Assembly (NCBI GenBank): GCA_046047235.1
Contig: JBJOII010000013.1
Span: forward strand, 1 to 52,496
Direction: 5' to 3'
DNA: 52,496 nucleotides
Source of the DNA: JBMTVN01 sp046047235
GTDB taxonomy: Bacteria; Verrucomicrobiota; Verrucomicrobiia; Limisphaerales; JAHDYP01
The translations under genes were made by a program, and so were the position numbers. Shown here piece after piece: positions 24,736-34,051 of the stretch. The notes below the pieces were generated by a model. The model did not search any database. It saw only the letters and a list, made by a program, of their open reading frames with translations, and had not been told where the DNA came from. Position 1 is the stretch's first letter, and each line of letters opens with the position of its first letter.

Positions 24736-25989
24736 TTATTGATTTCGGCTTATGGGTGAAGGCGGGCGGACGAAGAAGGTCACTACGGCTGCGGCGACGA
24801 GTAACGCGGCGGAGCAATAGTAGGCGAAGTTGAAGGTTTGGCTTTGGTCATAGACCTTACCGGCGAGGAGGGAGAGCATGAAGCCGCCGAGGCCCCATGC
24901 TGTGAATACGAGGCCGTAATTCACCCCGAAGTTTTTGAGGCCGTAATAGTCTTTGGTGACGGAGGGGAACAGCGCAAGGTTTGCTCCGTAGTTGGCGCCG
25001 ATGAGCGCGGATAGGAGGGCCATGAGACCGGGGCTGGCGAGGGCGTTGCCCTGTTTGGTGAGGGCGACGAGTACAATCATGACGGCCTGCATGGCGAAGC
25101 AGATGCGGAGGGTGTTGCTGCGGCCGATTTTATCGGACATGAAGCCGGCGAGAATCCGGCCGCCTCCGTTACCGACTGCGAGCACGGCGACGAGGATGAA
25201 GCCGAGTTCGAGGCTGGCCTGGACTTTGGCGATCAGGGCCAGCTTACCGATGATCATGAGGCCGGCGCCGGCGCCGCAGGCGTACATGAACCAGAGGGCG
25301 TAGAACTGCCAAGTTCGCAGCATTTCGGCGGGTGAGTAGTCGTCCGGGGTTTTTGTTGCTGCAGCGCCGCCGGTTTTTGAGGAGGGGGTGCCTGCCGGGA
25401 CGTAGCCTGCTGGTGGCGGGCAGAGTAACTGGGCGAGGCCGACGACAATGATGAGGAAGCCGACACCGAAGCTGAGCACCATGGTAGGGAGGCCATAGGT
25501 GGAGGTTAGGTATTTGGCGAGCGGGGCGGCATAGACGCTGGCGAGGCCGAAGCCGGAGACTACAAGGCCGGCGATCAACCCGGTTTTGGAGGCGGGGAAC
25601 CATTTGACGGCGGGGGGTGTAGCTGAGGCGTAGCCGAAGCCGATGCCAGCTCCGGCGAGAACGCCGAATCCGAGGATATAGCCCATGGCCGAGGTGGTGC
25701 GGCTGGCGAGGATGAGGCCTAGTCCGACAAGGATTCCGCCGATGGTGGCGACGATCCGAGGGCCGGTCTTATCCTGCATTCGTCCTGCTGGCACCATGAT
25801 GAGGCAGAAGACGAGGCAGGCAATGGCGTAGGGGAGGGATTTGTCCGTTTCGCTCCACTCCCATTCTGCGGGAACCCCTTTGCTGATCACGCTCCAGGTG
25901 TAGAGAACCCCGAGGGCGAGGTTGATACCGGTTCCGGCAAACGTGACAGTCCAGCCGCGGTTGGTGACGGAGGAGGGTGAGGAGGGCAT
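24736..25989 (-). CDS. OFA-family MFS transporter (oxalate/formate antiporter type)
   Basis: A 417-residue major facilitator with 12 predicted membrane segments. It has the OFA signatures GINLALGVLYTWSVISKGVP near the N-terminus, PAGRMQDKTGPRIVATIGG (loop 2-3 motif D-K-x-G-P-R), GFGYASATPPAVKWFPASKT (W-F-P is diagnostic) and GLIAGLVVSGFGLASVY. The central loop carries TPDDYSPAEMLRTWQFYALW. The gene lies downstream of acs on the same strand, so transport of acetate or another monocarboxylate is a plausible inference, not a demonstrated role. ATG at 25989 is used. Confidence 0.87.
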   Translation of the reverse strand: MPSSPSSVTNRGWTVTFAGTGINLALGVLYTWSVISKGVPAEWEWSETDKSLPYAIACLVFCLIMVPAGRMQDKTGPRIVATIGGILVGLGLILASRTTSAMGYILGFGVLAGAGIGFGYASATPPAVKWFPASKTGLIAGLVVSGFGLASVYAAPLAKYLTSTYGLPTMVLSFGVGFLIIVVGLAQLLCPPPAGYVPAGTPSSKTGGAAATKTPDDYSPAEMLRTWQFYALWFMYACGAGAGLMIIGKLALIAKVQASLELGFILVAVLAVGNGGGRILAGFMSDKIGRSNTLRICFAMQAVMIVLVALTKQGNALASPGLMALLSALIGANYGANLALFPSVTKDYYGLKNFGVNYGLVFTAWGLGGFMLSLLAGKVYDQSQTFNFAYYCSAALLVAAAVVTFFVRPPSPISRNQ

Positions 25990-26080
25990 AACGGTTTAGA
26001 AGGGGTTTGTGATTCTAGATAAAGGGCCGTGATAGTGCCGGGGTGCTTCTATTCTGCGGGACCGGCGTAAGCCGAGGTGA

Positions 26081-26105
26081 GCGGCAGGGGGGAAACCCCT
26101 GCCGC
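26081..26105 (-). terminator. 10-bp hairpin between acs and the MFS gene
   Basis: GCGGCAGGGG (26081-26090), loop GGAAA, CCCCTGCCGC (26096-26105), 17 bases past the acs stop on the minus strand. No T-run follows. It could attenuate read-through from acs into the transporter or stabilise the acs 3' end. Confidence 0.5.
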
Positions 26106-26121
26106 CGGCAATGGGGAATGG

Positions 26122-28110
26122 CTACTGTCGGCCGCCTACCAGCAGTTCGACGACGTGTGGGTCGGCGAGAGTGGTGGTATCCCCGATTTGTTCGGGGGTG
26201 CCTTCAGCGATTTTGCGCAGGATACGCCGCATGATTTTGCCGGATCTGGTTTTGGGGAGGCCCGGGGCGAACTGGAGTTTGTCCGGGGCGGCGATGGGGC
26301 CAATCTCCTTGCGGACGTGAGTCACCAGCTCCTTCTTGAGAGCATCGCTGGGTTCGACGCCTTCCTTGAGCGTGACGAAGGCGTAGAGTGCTTGTCCTTT
26401 GATGTCATGTGGCATGGGGGCGACTGCTGCTTCGGCGACCTTGGGGTGGCTGACGAGTGCGCTTTCCACCTCGGCGGTTCCGATGCGATGGCCGGAGACG
26501 TTGACGACGTCGTCGATGCGGCCCATCAGCCAGAAATCGCCATCTTGGTCAGTGCGGGCGCCGTCGCCGGTGAAGTAGAGGTCGTTGTACATCGTGAAGT
26601 AGGTATCGATGAACCTGTCATGATCTCCCCAGGTTGTGCGCATCATGCCGGGCCAGGGCTTCTTGATGCAGAGTTTGCCGCCTTCGTTGGGTTGGCAGAT
26701 GGAGCGATCATCGCGGAGGATGACTGGTTCGACGCCGAAGAAGGGTCTGCAAGCGCTACCGGGTTTGAGCGTATGGGCACCGGGGAGTGCGCTGATGAGG
26801 ATGCCTCCGGTTTCAGTTTGCCACCAGGTATCGACGATGGGGCAGCGTTCCTTGCCGATGACGCGGTGGTACCACATCCAGGCTTCCGGGTTGATGGGTT
26901 CGCCCACTGAGCCGAGCACGCGGAGTGTGCTGAGGTCGTGTTTGTTTGGCCACTCTTCGCCGAGGCGTATGAGCGAGCGGATGGCGGTGGGGGCGGTATA
27001 GAAGACCGTGACCTTGAATTTCTCTACGATTTGCCAGAAGCGTCCTGCATCGGGGTAGGTGGGAACGCCTTCGAACATGAGAGTTGTGGCGCCGTTGGCG
27101 AGCGGGCCATAGACGATGTAGCTATGGCCTGTGACCCACCCGATGTCTGCGGTACACCAATACATGTCGTCCTGATGGATATCGAAGACATACTTGTGTG
27201 TGAGTGCGGCGTGGAGGAGGTAGCCGGCGGTGGAGTGGACGACGCCTTTGGGTTTTCCGGTAGATCCGGAGGTGTAGAGGATGAAGAGGTAATCCTCGGC
27301 ATTGACGGCTACCGGGGGGCAGTCCGCGGAGGCTTGCGGGACCGTATCGTGGTACCAGAAATCGCGGCCGTCCTGCATGTTGCAGGGTTCCTCGTTTCTT
27401 TTGACCACCAGCACTTTTTTGATGCTGGGGCAGGATTTGAGGGCTTCGTCCGAGATCCCTTTGAGCTGGATATGTTTGCCTGCGCGGAGGGAGACATTGG
27501 CGGTGACCAGTACTTTGCAGCTGGAATCGTTGATACGGCCTGACAGGGCATCGGCGCTGAAGCCGCCAAACACGACGGAGTGTATGGCGCCCAGTCTGGC
27601 GCAGGCGAGCATGACCACGGGGAGTTCCGGGATCATGGGCATGTAGATGGCCACGCGGTCGCCTTTTTCGACGCCCATGGATTTGAGGACGTTGGCGCAC
27701 TTGCAGACCTCTTGGTGGAGTTCGGCATAGGTGATCTTGCGGACGTCCTCTTCGGGTTCACCTTGCCAGAGGATGGCGACTTTGTCCTTGGTAGCGGTAT
27801 TGAGGTGGCGGTCGAGGCAATTAGCCGAGACGTTGAGTTGGCCGTCCTCGAACCAGGTATGTTGGATGTGTCGGTTTTGGGTATCCCAGGTGAATTTTCG
27901 GGTTTGGGAGGGTTTTCTGATCCACTCCAGGGTTTCTGCCTGCTCCATCCAGAACGCATCGGGGTCCTTTACCGACCGCTCGTACATCTGTTGGTAGGTT
28001 TCCGCGTTAATGTGGGCCCGGTTGACGGTTTCCGGTGCGGGGGGGAACGTCCGGTTTTCGGTCAGGAGTGAGTTGGTGGAGATCGCCTTTTGGGGTTCAG
28101 GGTTACTCAT
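26122..28110 (-). CDS. acs: Acetyl-CoA synthetase
   Basis: AMP-forming acetate-CoA ligase (662 aa, normal length): acetate + ATP + CoA gives acetyl-CoA + AMP + PPi. Motifs seen are the N-terminal INAETYQQMYERSVKDPDAF, the P-loop LYTSGSTGKPKGVVHSTAGY (about residues 275-294), DIGWVTGHSYIVYGPL, DTWWQTETGGI (WWQTE acyl-pocket motif), the hinge YFTGDGARTDQDGDFWLMGR, IDDVVNVSGHRIGTAEVESA and PKTRSGKIMRRILRKIA, whose Lys near residue 625 is the acetylation-controlled catalytic residue. The gene sits upstream of an OFA transporter and an outer-membrane barrel on the same strand. Confidence 0.96.
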   Translation of the reverse strand: MSNPEPQKAISTNSLLTENRTFPPAPETVNRAHINAETYQQMYERSVKDPDAFWMEQAETLEWIRKPSQTRKFTWDTQNRHIQHTWFEDGQLNVSANCLDRHLNTATKDKVAILWQGEPEEDVRKITYAELHQEVCKCANVLKSMGVEKGDRVAIYMPMIPELPVVMLACARLGAIHSVVFGGFSADALSGRINDSSCKVLVTANVSLRAGKHIQLKGISDEALKSCPSIKKVLVVKRNEEPCNMQDGRDFWYHDTVPQASADCPPVAVNAEDYLFILYTSGSTGKPKGVVHSTAGYLLHAALTHKYVFDIHQDDMYWCTADIGWVTGHSYIVYGPLANGATTLMFEGVPTYPDAGRFWQIVEKFKVTVFYTAPTAIRSLIRLGEEWPNKHDLSTLRVLGSVGEPINPEAWMWYHRVIGKERCPIVDTWWQTETGGILISALPGAHTLKPGSACRPFFGVEPVILRDDRSICQPNEGGKLCIKKPWPGMMRTTWGDHDRFIDTYFTMYNDLYFTGDGARTDQDGDFWLMGRIDDVVNVSGHRIGTAEVESALVSHPKVAEAAVAPMPHDIKGQALYAFVTLKEGVEPSDALKKELVTHVRKEIGPIAAPDKLQFAPGLPKTRSGKIMRRILRKIAEGTPEQIGDTTTLADPHVVELLVGGRQ

Positions 28111-28164
28111 AGCTCAACGTCTAGGGTTCTGGTTTGGTATTCGTTGGTTTAGGTCCGGCAGAGC

Positions 28165-28192
28165 AAGTTACGGGCGTAGGATTAACTGACAA
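28165..28192 (-). promoter_or_regulatory. Candidate acs promoter
   Basis: Read on the minus strand: TTGTCA (28192-28187), 16-base spacer, TAACTT (28170-28165). It would give a leader of about 50 bases before the acs ATG. The layout matches the other candidate promoters in the window. Confidence 0.4.
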
Positions 28193-28196
28193 ACGT

Positions 28197-28254
28197 CGTT
28201 AACGTAACGTGACTTGCGAGCGGGAATACGCTGCACATCATAACGGTGCCGTTA
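28197..28254. promoter_or_regulatory. Operator-like palindromes upstream of acs in the 303-base gap
   Basis: CGTTAACG (28197-28204) within the AACGT-rich stretch 28192-28210, and TAACGG-TG-CCGTTA (28241-28254). Both contain the TAACG/CGTTA half-site, lie just upstream of the acs -35 candidate, and sit between acs and the divergent Gfo/Idh gene at 28414. They may bind one dimeric regulator. No RNA gene is visible in the gap. Confidence 0.35.
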
Positions 28255-28413
28255 AAGGGGACGAGCAGAATCTTTGTTTTTCTTCATTCCTAAGCCGCTC
28301 TGCATGTGATTGTTATATCAACTGATGATGAAGATTCCAGCGCTTGCTTTGACCTTTGTGAGGGGGTGGGATTTTTCTGTTGGCGAGACTGGGGTTGGAT
28401 ATAGTCCCACGTG

Positions 28414-29715
28414 ATGAAGGGCTCTCGTTCACTTTCCAGGCGTTCATTTCTTGCGCATTCAGGCGGTTTTTCGCTGGTTTGTGGTGTTTTTCCTCAGGTT
28501 GTGGCTTCCCGGGTGTTTGGGGCGAACGACCGGGTGGGGGTGGGTGTGATTGGGATCGGGCGGCAGGCGGGGAATCTGGTGGACATGCTGGTGCGGTTAC
28601 CGGAGGCGCGTTATGTGGCGGTTGCTGATGTGAACCGGTTGCGGGCGGAGGCCTCTGGTGCTCGGCACGGTGCGGTGCCGTATCAGGACTACCGCAGGTT
28701 ACTGGAGCGCGATGATGTGGATGCGGTGATTACGGCTACGCCGGAGCATTGGCGGGTATTAATTTGTCTGCATGCCTGTCAGGCGGCAAAGGATCTTTAT
28801 GTTGAGAAGCCGATGAGTCTGACGATCCGGGAGGGGCGGTGGATTGTGGAGGCGGTGCGCAAGAATGGGAGGGTTTTTCAGACTGGGAGTCAGCAGCGGT
28901 CGATGTGGCCGAATTACGCTGCCTGTGCATTTTTGAGGAGTGGGGGGTTAGGCAGGATTCGGCGTATTGTGGCGCACAATTATCCTACTCCATGGGAGCA
29001 TCGGTTACCTGAGGAGCCGACACCGGAGGGGTTGGATTGGGACATGTGGTGTGGTCCGGCTGAGCGGGTTCCTTACAACCGGGATTTGTATTTGCCCCGT
29101 GCCAATCCGGGTTGGTTATCGTTTCGGCCGTATTCCGGCGGTGAGATGACGGGGTGGGGGGCGCACGGTTTTGATCAGGTTCAGTGGGCTTTGGGGATGG
29201 ATGAGAGTGGGCCGGTTGAGGTTTGGACAGAGGGGGGTGAGTTTGTGCCGCCGACGTATGAGGCATCGGAGGCTGGCGAGCGGGGGAACGAGTTGTGCAG
29301 CAAACCGAAGGTGTTCTTTCGATATCCTGGGGACATCATTATGGAGTTGGGGGATGCGGGGCCCGGTGGAGCGCGTTTTATTGGGGAAAAGGGGACGGTG
29401 ACGGTGGACCGGGCTTATTTCAGGTCGGACCCGCCGGAGTTGGCTGAGGAGGCGATGTTGCAGCCGAAGCCGGAGGGTTTTGAGCCGAATCATCTGCGGA
29501 ACTGGTTGTCCTGCGTGAAGAGCCGGGAACGTCCGGTAGCGGATGTGGAGACGGGGCATCGGTCCGCGACCGTTTGTCATCTGGGGAACATTGCGCGTTG
29601 GGCGGGGGGGCGGCGGTTGTCGTGGGATCCGGTGGGGGAGACGTTTGGTGAGCCGGGTTTGGACGGGTTTTTGGATCGGGAACGGCGCAGAGGTTTCGAA
29701 GTGCCAAAGGTTTAG
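28414..29715 (+). CDS. Tat-exported Gfo/Idh/MocA-family oxidoreductase
   Basis: A 433-residue dehydrogenase-family protein with a Tat signal (SRRSFLAHSGGFSLVCGVF). The Rossmann domain runs from VGVGVIGIGRQAGNLVDMLV through VAVADVNRLRAEA, DAVITATPEHWRVLICLHAC and LYVEKPMSLTIREGRWIVEA (EKP motif). The second domain has DWDMWCGPAERVPYNRDLYL and GWGAHGFDQVQWALGMDESG (D-x-x-x/H motif shifted to H-G-F-D). It resembles the third such protein in the window (43163) more than the first. ATG at 28414 is used; a GTG one codon upstream is possible. Substrate unknown. It is divergent from acs. Confidence 0.87.
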   Translation: MKGSRSLSRRSFLAHSGGFSLVCGVFPQVVASRVFGANDRVGVGVIGIGRQAGNLVDMLVRLPEARYVAVADVNRLRAEASGARHGAVPYQDYRRLLERDDVDAVITATPEHWRVLICLHACQAAKDLYVEKPMSLTIREGRWIVEAVRKNGRVFQTGSQQRSMWPNYAACAFLRSGGLGRIRRIVAHNYPTPWEHRLPEEPTPEGLDWDMWCGPAERVPYNRDLYLPRANPGWLSFRPYSGGEMTGWGAHGFDQVQWALGMDESGPVEVWTEGGEFVPPTYEASEAGERGNELCSKPKVFFRYPGDIIMELGDAGPGGARFIGEKGTVTVDRAYFRSDPPELAEEAMLQPKPEGFEPNHLRNWLSCVKSRERPVADVETGHRSATVCHLGNIARWAGGRRLSWDPVGETFGEPGLDGFLDRERRRGFEVPKV

Positions 29716-30026
29716 CGGCGCGGTAGAGGGGTTGGCTTGGTGATAACCTGTCGTAATTTCGAACATAAGCGGGCAAAAAAATGTGTCGGGAACATAAACT
29801 TTTCTTGCGGCATGCTTTCCTCGGCCTTAAACCTGCCCGCCTCCCGGACTTACCGGACGGCGTGAATGTGGTAGGCGACGCCGGTGGGGGGATGGGGAGC
29901 CCTGTTTCGTCGGCTGCGCGACAGGAGTTGACTGATTTAAAATTTAATAGTTTTTGAGTTTGAACAATCCGCTGATCGCGAGTGCGAGGGCGGAGTAGAA
30001 CTGAACCGTAACGCTTCCAGCGACCC
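29716..30026 (+). other. 311-base gap upstream of the ACIII operon
   Basis: No gene or RNA is visible. An AT-rich patch at 29934-29972 in otherwise GC-rich DNA, directly after TTGACT (29928-29933), is the likeliest promoter region for actA, but no convincing -10 hexamer at 16-18 bases could be assigned. The leader to the actA ATG would be about 60 bases. Confidence 0.4.
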
Positions 30027-30695
30027 ATGTCCGACATCTTTCCCAAGTGGACCAACCGACTGCCGTTGCAGATTCTGGTGGGGGCGGCCCTGACAGGCTC
30101 TGCGGTGTTTGCAGGTGTTTGGTATTACTTCACGCCGAAATACACGCGTGTGGGCTATGAACCCCAGCAGCCTGTGGCCTTTTCTCATGCGATCCATGTG
30201 GATCAGGTGGGAATGGACTGCCGCTATTGCCACGACGGCGTGGAGAGCTCCTGGTATTCAAACATTCCAGCGTCCTCATTGTGCATGAATTGTCACAATC
30301 AGGTTTTGAAGGAGGATCCGAAGCTGGCGTTGGTGCGGGAGAGTGCTGCGACGGGGGAACCCATTCCCTGGGTGCAGGTTCACAAATTGCCTGATTACGC
30401 GTACTTCAATCACTCGGTTCACGTGAACCGGGGCATCAGTTGCGTTCACTGCCATGGTGCGGTGAACAAGGAGAACGTAGTTGCCCACAACAAGCCTCTG
30501 TCGATGGCGTTCTGCTTGGAATGCCATCGTAATCCGGAACAGTTCATTCGACCTGTTGAAGAGGTGACCAATTTGGATTGGGTCTGGAGTGATGACCCAA
30601 AGACTGCGGCTGAGCTGCAGAAAGCCAATGGCCAAAAATTTGTGCACGATTGGAATGTGCAATCCTTGCAGAGCTGCTCTGCCTGTCATCGATGA
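30027..30695 (+). CDS. actA: Alternative complex III subunit A, pentaheme cytochrome c (ActA)
   Basis: Membrane-anchored multiheme cytochrome (222 aa) of ACIII, the quinol:electron-acceptor oxidoreductase that replaces cytochrome bc1. An N-terminal segment (LQILVGAALTGSAVFAGVWY) anchors it. Five CxxCH heme sites are visible: CRYCH, CMNCH, CVHCH, CLECH and CSACH. The phrase QPVAFSHAIHVDQVGMDCRY and YFNHSVHVNRGISCVHCH are characteristic of ActA, where the extra His residues are distal ligands. First gene of a ten-gene operon; its TGA overlaps the actB ATG. Confidence 0.95.
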   Translation: MSDIFPKWTNRLPLQILVGAALTGSAVFAGVWYYFTPKYTRVGYEPQQPVAFSHAIHVDQVGMDCRYCHDGVESSWYSNIPASSLCMNCHNQVLKEDPKLALVRESAATGEPIPWVQVHKLPDYAYFNHSVHVNRGISCVHCHGAVNKENVVAHNKPLSMAFCLECHRNPEQFIRPVEEVTNLDWVWSDDPKTAAELQKANGQKFVHDWNVQSLQSCSACHR

Positions 30696-33600
30696 AGACC
30701 CTTCCGCCCAATACTTCCGCGTCGGAAACCGGTCCCCAGTACTGGCGCAGTCTGGATCAACTGGCGGACACGCCTGAGTTCCGTGACTGGCTGGAGCAGG
30801 AGTTCCCGGCTGGCGCGAGTGAACTGACCGACCCACATTCCCGACGTCATTTTGTCAAGATCATGTCCGCCTCTTTTATGTTGGCGGGGCTTGGCTTGAC
30901 TGGATGTCGTCGTCCGGTGGAGAAGATCCTCCCGTTTTCCAAGAAGCCTGAGGGTTATGTTCACGGTGTGGCGCAGCACTACGCGACGGCGATGCCGGTT
31001 CGTGGGTCTGCGGTTCCGTTGGTTGTGACGGCCCATGAGGGACGGCCCACCAAGATTGAGGGAAATCCGCTGCACCCGGACAGCAACGGTGGCACTGACT
31101 TGCTGGCGCAGGCCTCGATATTGGATTTGTATGATCCTGATCGGTCTATGCGTTTTACGCATCAAGGCAACACGGTCAGTCGGGCGGTTGCCATGGATCA
31201 GCTCGACCGGGTTGGGATCGCTGCGATGCAGAACGGTGGGGAGGGGTTGTGCTTGCTGTTGGAGCAGAGCTCATCTCCTACGCGGCAGAGGCTGATTGCC
31301 CAGATGCGGCAAAAGCTGCCCAAGGCCAGCTGGTTTGTGCATGAGCCGGTTGACTTTGACATGCACCGTCGGGCGGCATCGCTGGCCTTTGGTCGGCCGG
31401 TAAAGGTGCACCACAAGCCTGAGGCTGCGAAGATTATCCTTAGTCTGGACGCGGACGTTTTGGGGACGGAGCTCGACTCCTGGCGTTTTACGCGAGGTTT
31501 TGCCAAGGGGCGCAAGATCGCGTCATCCCAAGGTGAGTTGAGTCGGTTGTACGTTATTGAGGCCCTGTTTACCTTGACCGGGGCCAATGCCGATCATCGG
31601 CTTCGGGTATCGGCGGGGCAGATCTCGCGCGTGGCCGCTCAGTTGGCTACGAAGGTTCTGGCTGGGTCAGGTGTTCCTCCGAGGGAGGCGGCTCCTTTGT
31701 TGGTGGCTGTCACCAACCTAGGCGGAAATCTGGGTTCAAACGTTAAGCCCGAGTGGATTACCGAGTGTGCCAATGATCTGCTGGCACATCGGGGAGAAGT
31801 TTTGGTTGTTGCGGGGCATCGCCAGCCGTTGGAGGTGCACCTGATTGCGCATGCACTGAATATTGCGTTGGGTGCAGTCGGGCACACGCTGGACGTGATT
31901 GAGCAGGCTGACCCGGGTTTTGGCTCCTTATCGGATTTAGTCGAGCGGCTGGAGTCGGGCCAGGTAGGGACGCTGGTGGTTTCCGGGGCCAATCCAGCCT
32001 ACAGCGCTCCTGCGGATGTGCGGTGGTCTGAGTCCGTGGGCAAGGCTGGAAGCGTGATAAGGCTGGGCTACTCGGAGGACGAGACCTATGCCCAGGCCGA
32101 ATGGCATTTGCCGTTGGCGCACTATCTTGAGTCTTGGGGTGATGCCCGGACGCCGGACGGCACGGTCGTGCCGGTTCAGCCTTTAATCGAGCCGTTATTT
32201 GAGGGCGTTACTGAAATTGAGGTCTTGGCCCGGCTGGGTGCGATGGGGCCAATGACTGCCCACAAGCTCGTACGGGCCACCTTCGACTCGCTTTCCGGCG
32301 GTGGCGAGGATGCGTGGAAGCGCTATTTGCACGACGGCTATCTGCAGGGGAGTGCTCCTGCATCTCAGGAGGTGACTTTTGACTGGGCGGCCAGCGCAAG
32401 CTTTGTGGCTGCGGCCCAGCCGCCTGAGTTGCCGAAGAAGGACGCGCTTGAGCTGGTGCTGTTCCGGGATTCCAAGGTGGATGACGGACGCTTTAACAAC
32501 AACGGCTGGTTGCAGGAGCTGCCGGATCCGGTCACCAAGATGACTTGGGAGAACGTGGTGCTTTTGAGCCCTGCGACAGCCCAAGCATTGGGGCTTAAAA
32601 TTGTCGATCATGAGAACAACAATCTGCAGGTGCCGGTTGTTCGTCTGAGTGCAGGGGATCGGATGATTGAGGGTCCAGCTTGGATACAGCCGGGCATGGC
32701 TGACAACGTAGTTGGCGTGGCCTTGGGCTATGGTCGATCGAAGAGCGGTCGCGTTGGCAACGGAACGGGTTTTAACGCCTACGCAATCCGGTCTGCCGCG
32801 TCTCCCTGGCGGGTATCGAAGTTAACCCTGACGGATACTGGTGCGCGCCACAAATTGGCGACCACGCAGAACCACTGGGCGATGGAGGGAAGGCCGGTCA
32901 TCCGGGAGGCCAATCTTGAACAGTATCGGCAGCATCCCCGTTTTGCCACGGAGATGAACATGCACGAGCCGGCCGAGGCTTTGCGAGATGCGAACGGCAA
33001 CGTTCTGCCCTTGTATCCCAATCCGCTGGATGTGCCCGGCCCAGATGGCGTCCGTCCTCGAGACAAGAGTCCTCATGCATGGGGGATGGCCATCGACCTG
33101 AATGCCTGCACGGGGTGCTCGGCTTGTGTCGTCGCCTGTCAGAGCGAAAACAACATTCCCATTGTCGGCAAAGATCTGGTTTCCCGTAACCGTGAGATGC
33201 ACTGGTTGCGCTTGGACCGATACTACAGCGGGTCTGTGGATGATCCCCAGATGATCACCCAGCCGATGATGTGTCAGCATTGCGAGTCAGCGCCCTGCGA
33301 GAGTGTGTGTCCGGTGAACGCGACCGTTCACGATGAGGAGGGGTTGAACGTGATGGCCTACAATCGTTGCGTGGGCACGCGTTATTGTTCGAACAACTGC
33401 CCCTACAAGGTTCGTCGGTTCAATTATCTCGACTACAACAAGCGTCCGCTCGATCAGCTGAAGGGGCCGTTTTTCACTTCACCTCTGGTGCATTCCACTG
33501 ACGGCGAATGGGATCTGGTACGGTGGTTTAAGAACCGCGATCGAGGCCTGCGTCCGCATGACGAGTGGGAGATGATGAAGCTCTCCAAGAACCCCGATGT

Positions 33601-34051
33601 TACGGTTCGTATGCGTGGTGTCATGGAGAAGTGCACCTTTTGTGTGCAGCGCATTGAGCAGGCGAAGATATCGCGGAAGGTCAAGGCACGGAACTCCGGT
33701 GACATTGAGGTGCCGGACGGCACGATCAAGACAGCTTGTCAGCAGGCTTGTCCGGCCGAGGCCATCGTGTTTGGTAACATCAATGATCCGCACAGTGAGG
33801 TGGCGAAATGGAAGCAGTCGGAGCGGGACTACAGTGTGCTGGAGTTTCTCTCGACGAAGCCAAGGGCCACCTATCTGGCGCGGGTGCGCAATCCGAATTC
33901 GTCCATGCCTGACGCCAGCGAAAGTCCGTTTAGTTTTCAGGAGTGGGAAGCCAGGGGGAATCATTTGGAAAGCCATCATGAAGCGGGAGAGCAGCATGAC
34001 TCGCATGGCGGCGGTCACGATGCGACAGCCGTGAAGGAGGGAGGTCACTAA
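30692..34051 (+). CDS. actB: Alternative complex III subunit B, molybdopterin-oxidoreductase-like/Fe-S fusion (ActB)
   Basis: Large periplasmic-side subunit (1119 aa). It carries a Tat signal (SRRHFVKIMSASFMLAGLGL, RR at 51-52) ending in a lipobox-like TGC (Cys72), preceded by a 50-residue extension with a YWRSLDQLADTPEFRDWLEQ motif typical of ActB. Residues about 80-760 resemble a molybdopterin oxidoreductase that in ACIII holds no cofactor. From residue about 805 comes the Fe-S part: CTGCSACVVAC, CQHCESAPCESVCPVNA, CVGTRYCSNNCPYKVRRF and CTFCVQRI with ACQQACPAEAI. These 15 cysteines fit three [4Fe-4S] and one [3Fe-4S] cluster. TAATG junction with actC. Confidence 0.95.
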   Translation: MKTLPPNTSASETGPQYWRSLDQLADTPEFRDWLEQEFPAGASELTDPHSRRHFVKIMSASFMLAGLGLTGCRRPVEKILPFSKKPEGYVHGVAQHYATAMPVRGSAVPLVVTAHEGRPTKIEGNPLHPDSNGGTDLLAQASILDLYDPDRSMRFTHQGNTVSRAVAMDQLDRVGIAAMQNGGEGLCLLLEQSSSPTRQRLIAQMRQKLPKASWFVHEPVDFDMHRRAASLAFGRPVKVHHKPEAAKIILSLDADVLGTELDSWRFTRGFAKGRKIASSQGELSRLYVIEALFTLTGANADHRLRVSAGQISRVAAQLATKVLAGSGVPPREAAPLLVAVTNLGGNLGSNVKPEWITECANDLLAHRGEVLVVAGHRQPLEVHLIAHALNIALGAVGHTLDVIEQADPGFGSLSDLVERLESGQVGTLVVSGANPAYSAPADVRWSESVGKAGSVIRLGYSEDETYAQAEWHLPLAHYLESWGDARTPDGTVVPVQPLIEPLFEGVTEIEVLARLGAMGPMTAHKLVRATFDSLSGGGEDAWKRYLHDGYLQGSAPASQEVTFDWAASASFVAAAQPPELPKKDALELVLFRDSKVDDGRFNNNGWLQELPDPVTKMTWENVVLLSPATAQALGLKIVDHENNNLQVPVVRLSAGDRMIEGPAWIQPGMADNVVGVALGYGRSKSGRVGNGTGFNAYAIRSAASPWRVSKLTLTDTGARHKLATTQNHWAMEGRPVIREANLEQYRQHPRFATEMNMHEPAEALRDANGNVLPLYPNPLDVPGPDGVRPRDKSPHAWGMAIDLNACTGCSACVVACQSENNIPIVGKDLVSRNREMHWLRLDRYYSGSVDDPQMITQPMMCQHCESAPCESVCPVNATVHDEEGLNVMAYNRCVGTRYCSNNCPYKVRRFNYLDYNKRPLDQLKGPFFTSPLVHSTDGEWDLVRWFKNRDRGLRPHDEWEMMKLSKNPDVTVRMRGVMEKCTFCVQRIEQAKISRKVKARNSGDIEVPDGTIKTACQQACPAEAIVFGNINDPHSEVAKWKQSERDYSVLEFLSTKPRATYLARVRNPNSSMPDASESPFSFQEWEARGNHLESHHEAGEQHDSHGGGHDATAVKEGGH

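Noticed and set aside
26077..28071. Three + strand frames opposite acs
   Set aside because: Antisense of a fully intact acetyl-CoA synthetase; no start signals or protein motifs.
29928..29950. TTGACT plus TAATAG as the actA promoter
   Set aside because: The spacing is only about 11 bases; a -10 at 16-18 bases is not present, so only the AT-rich region is noted.
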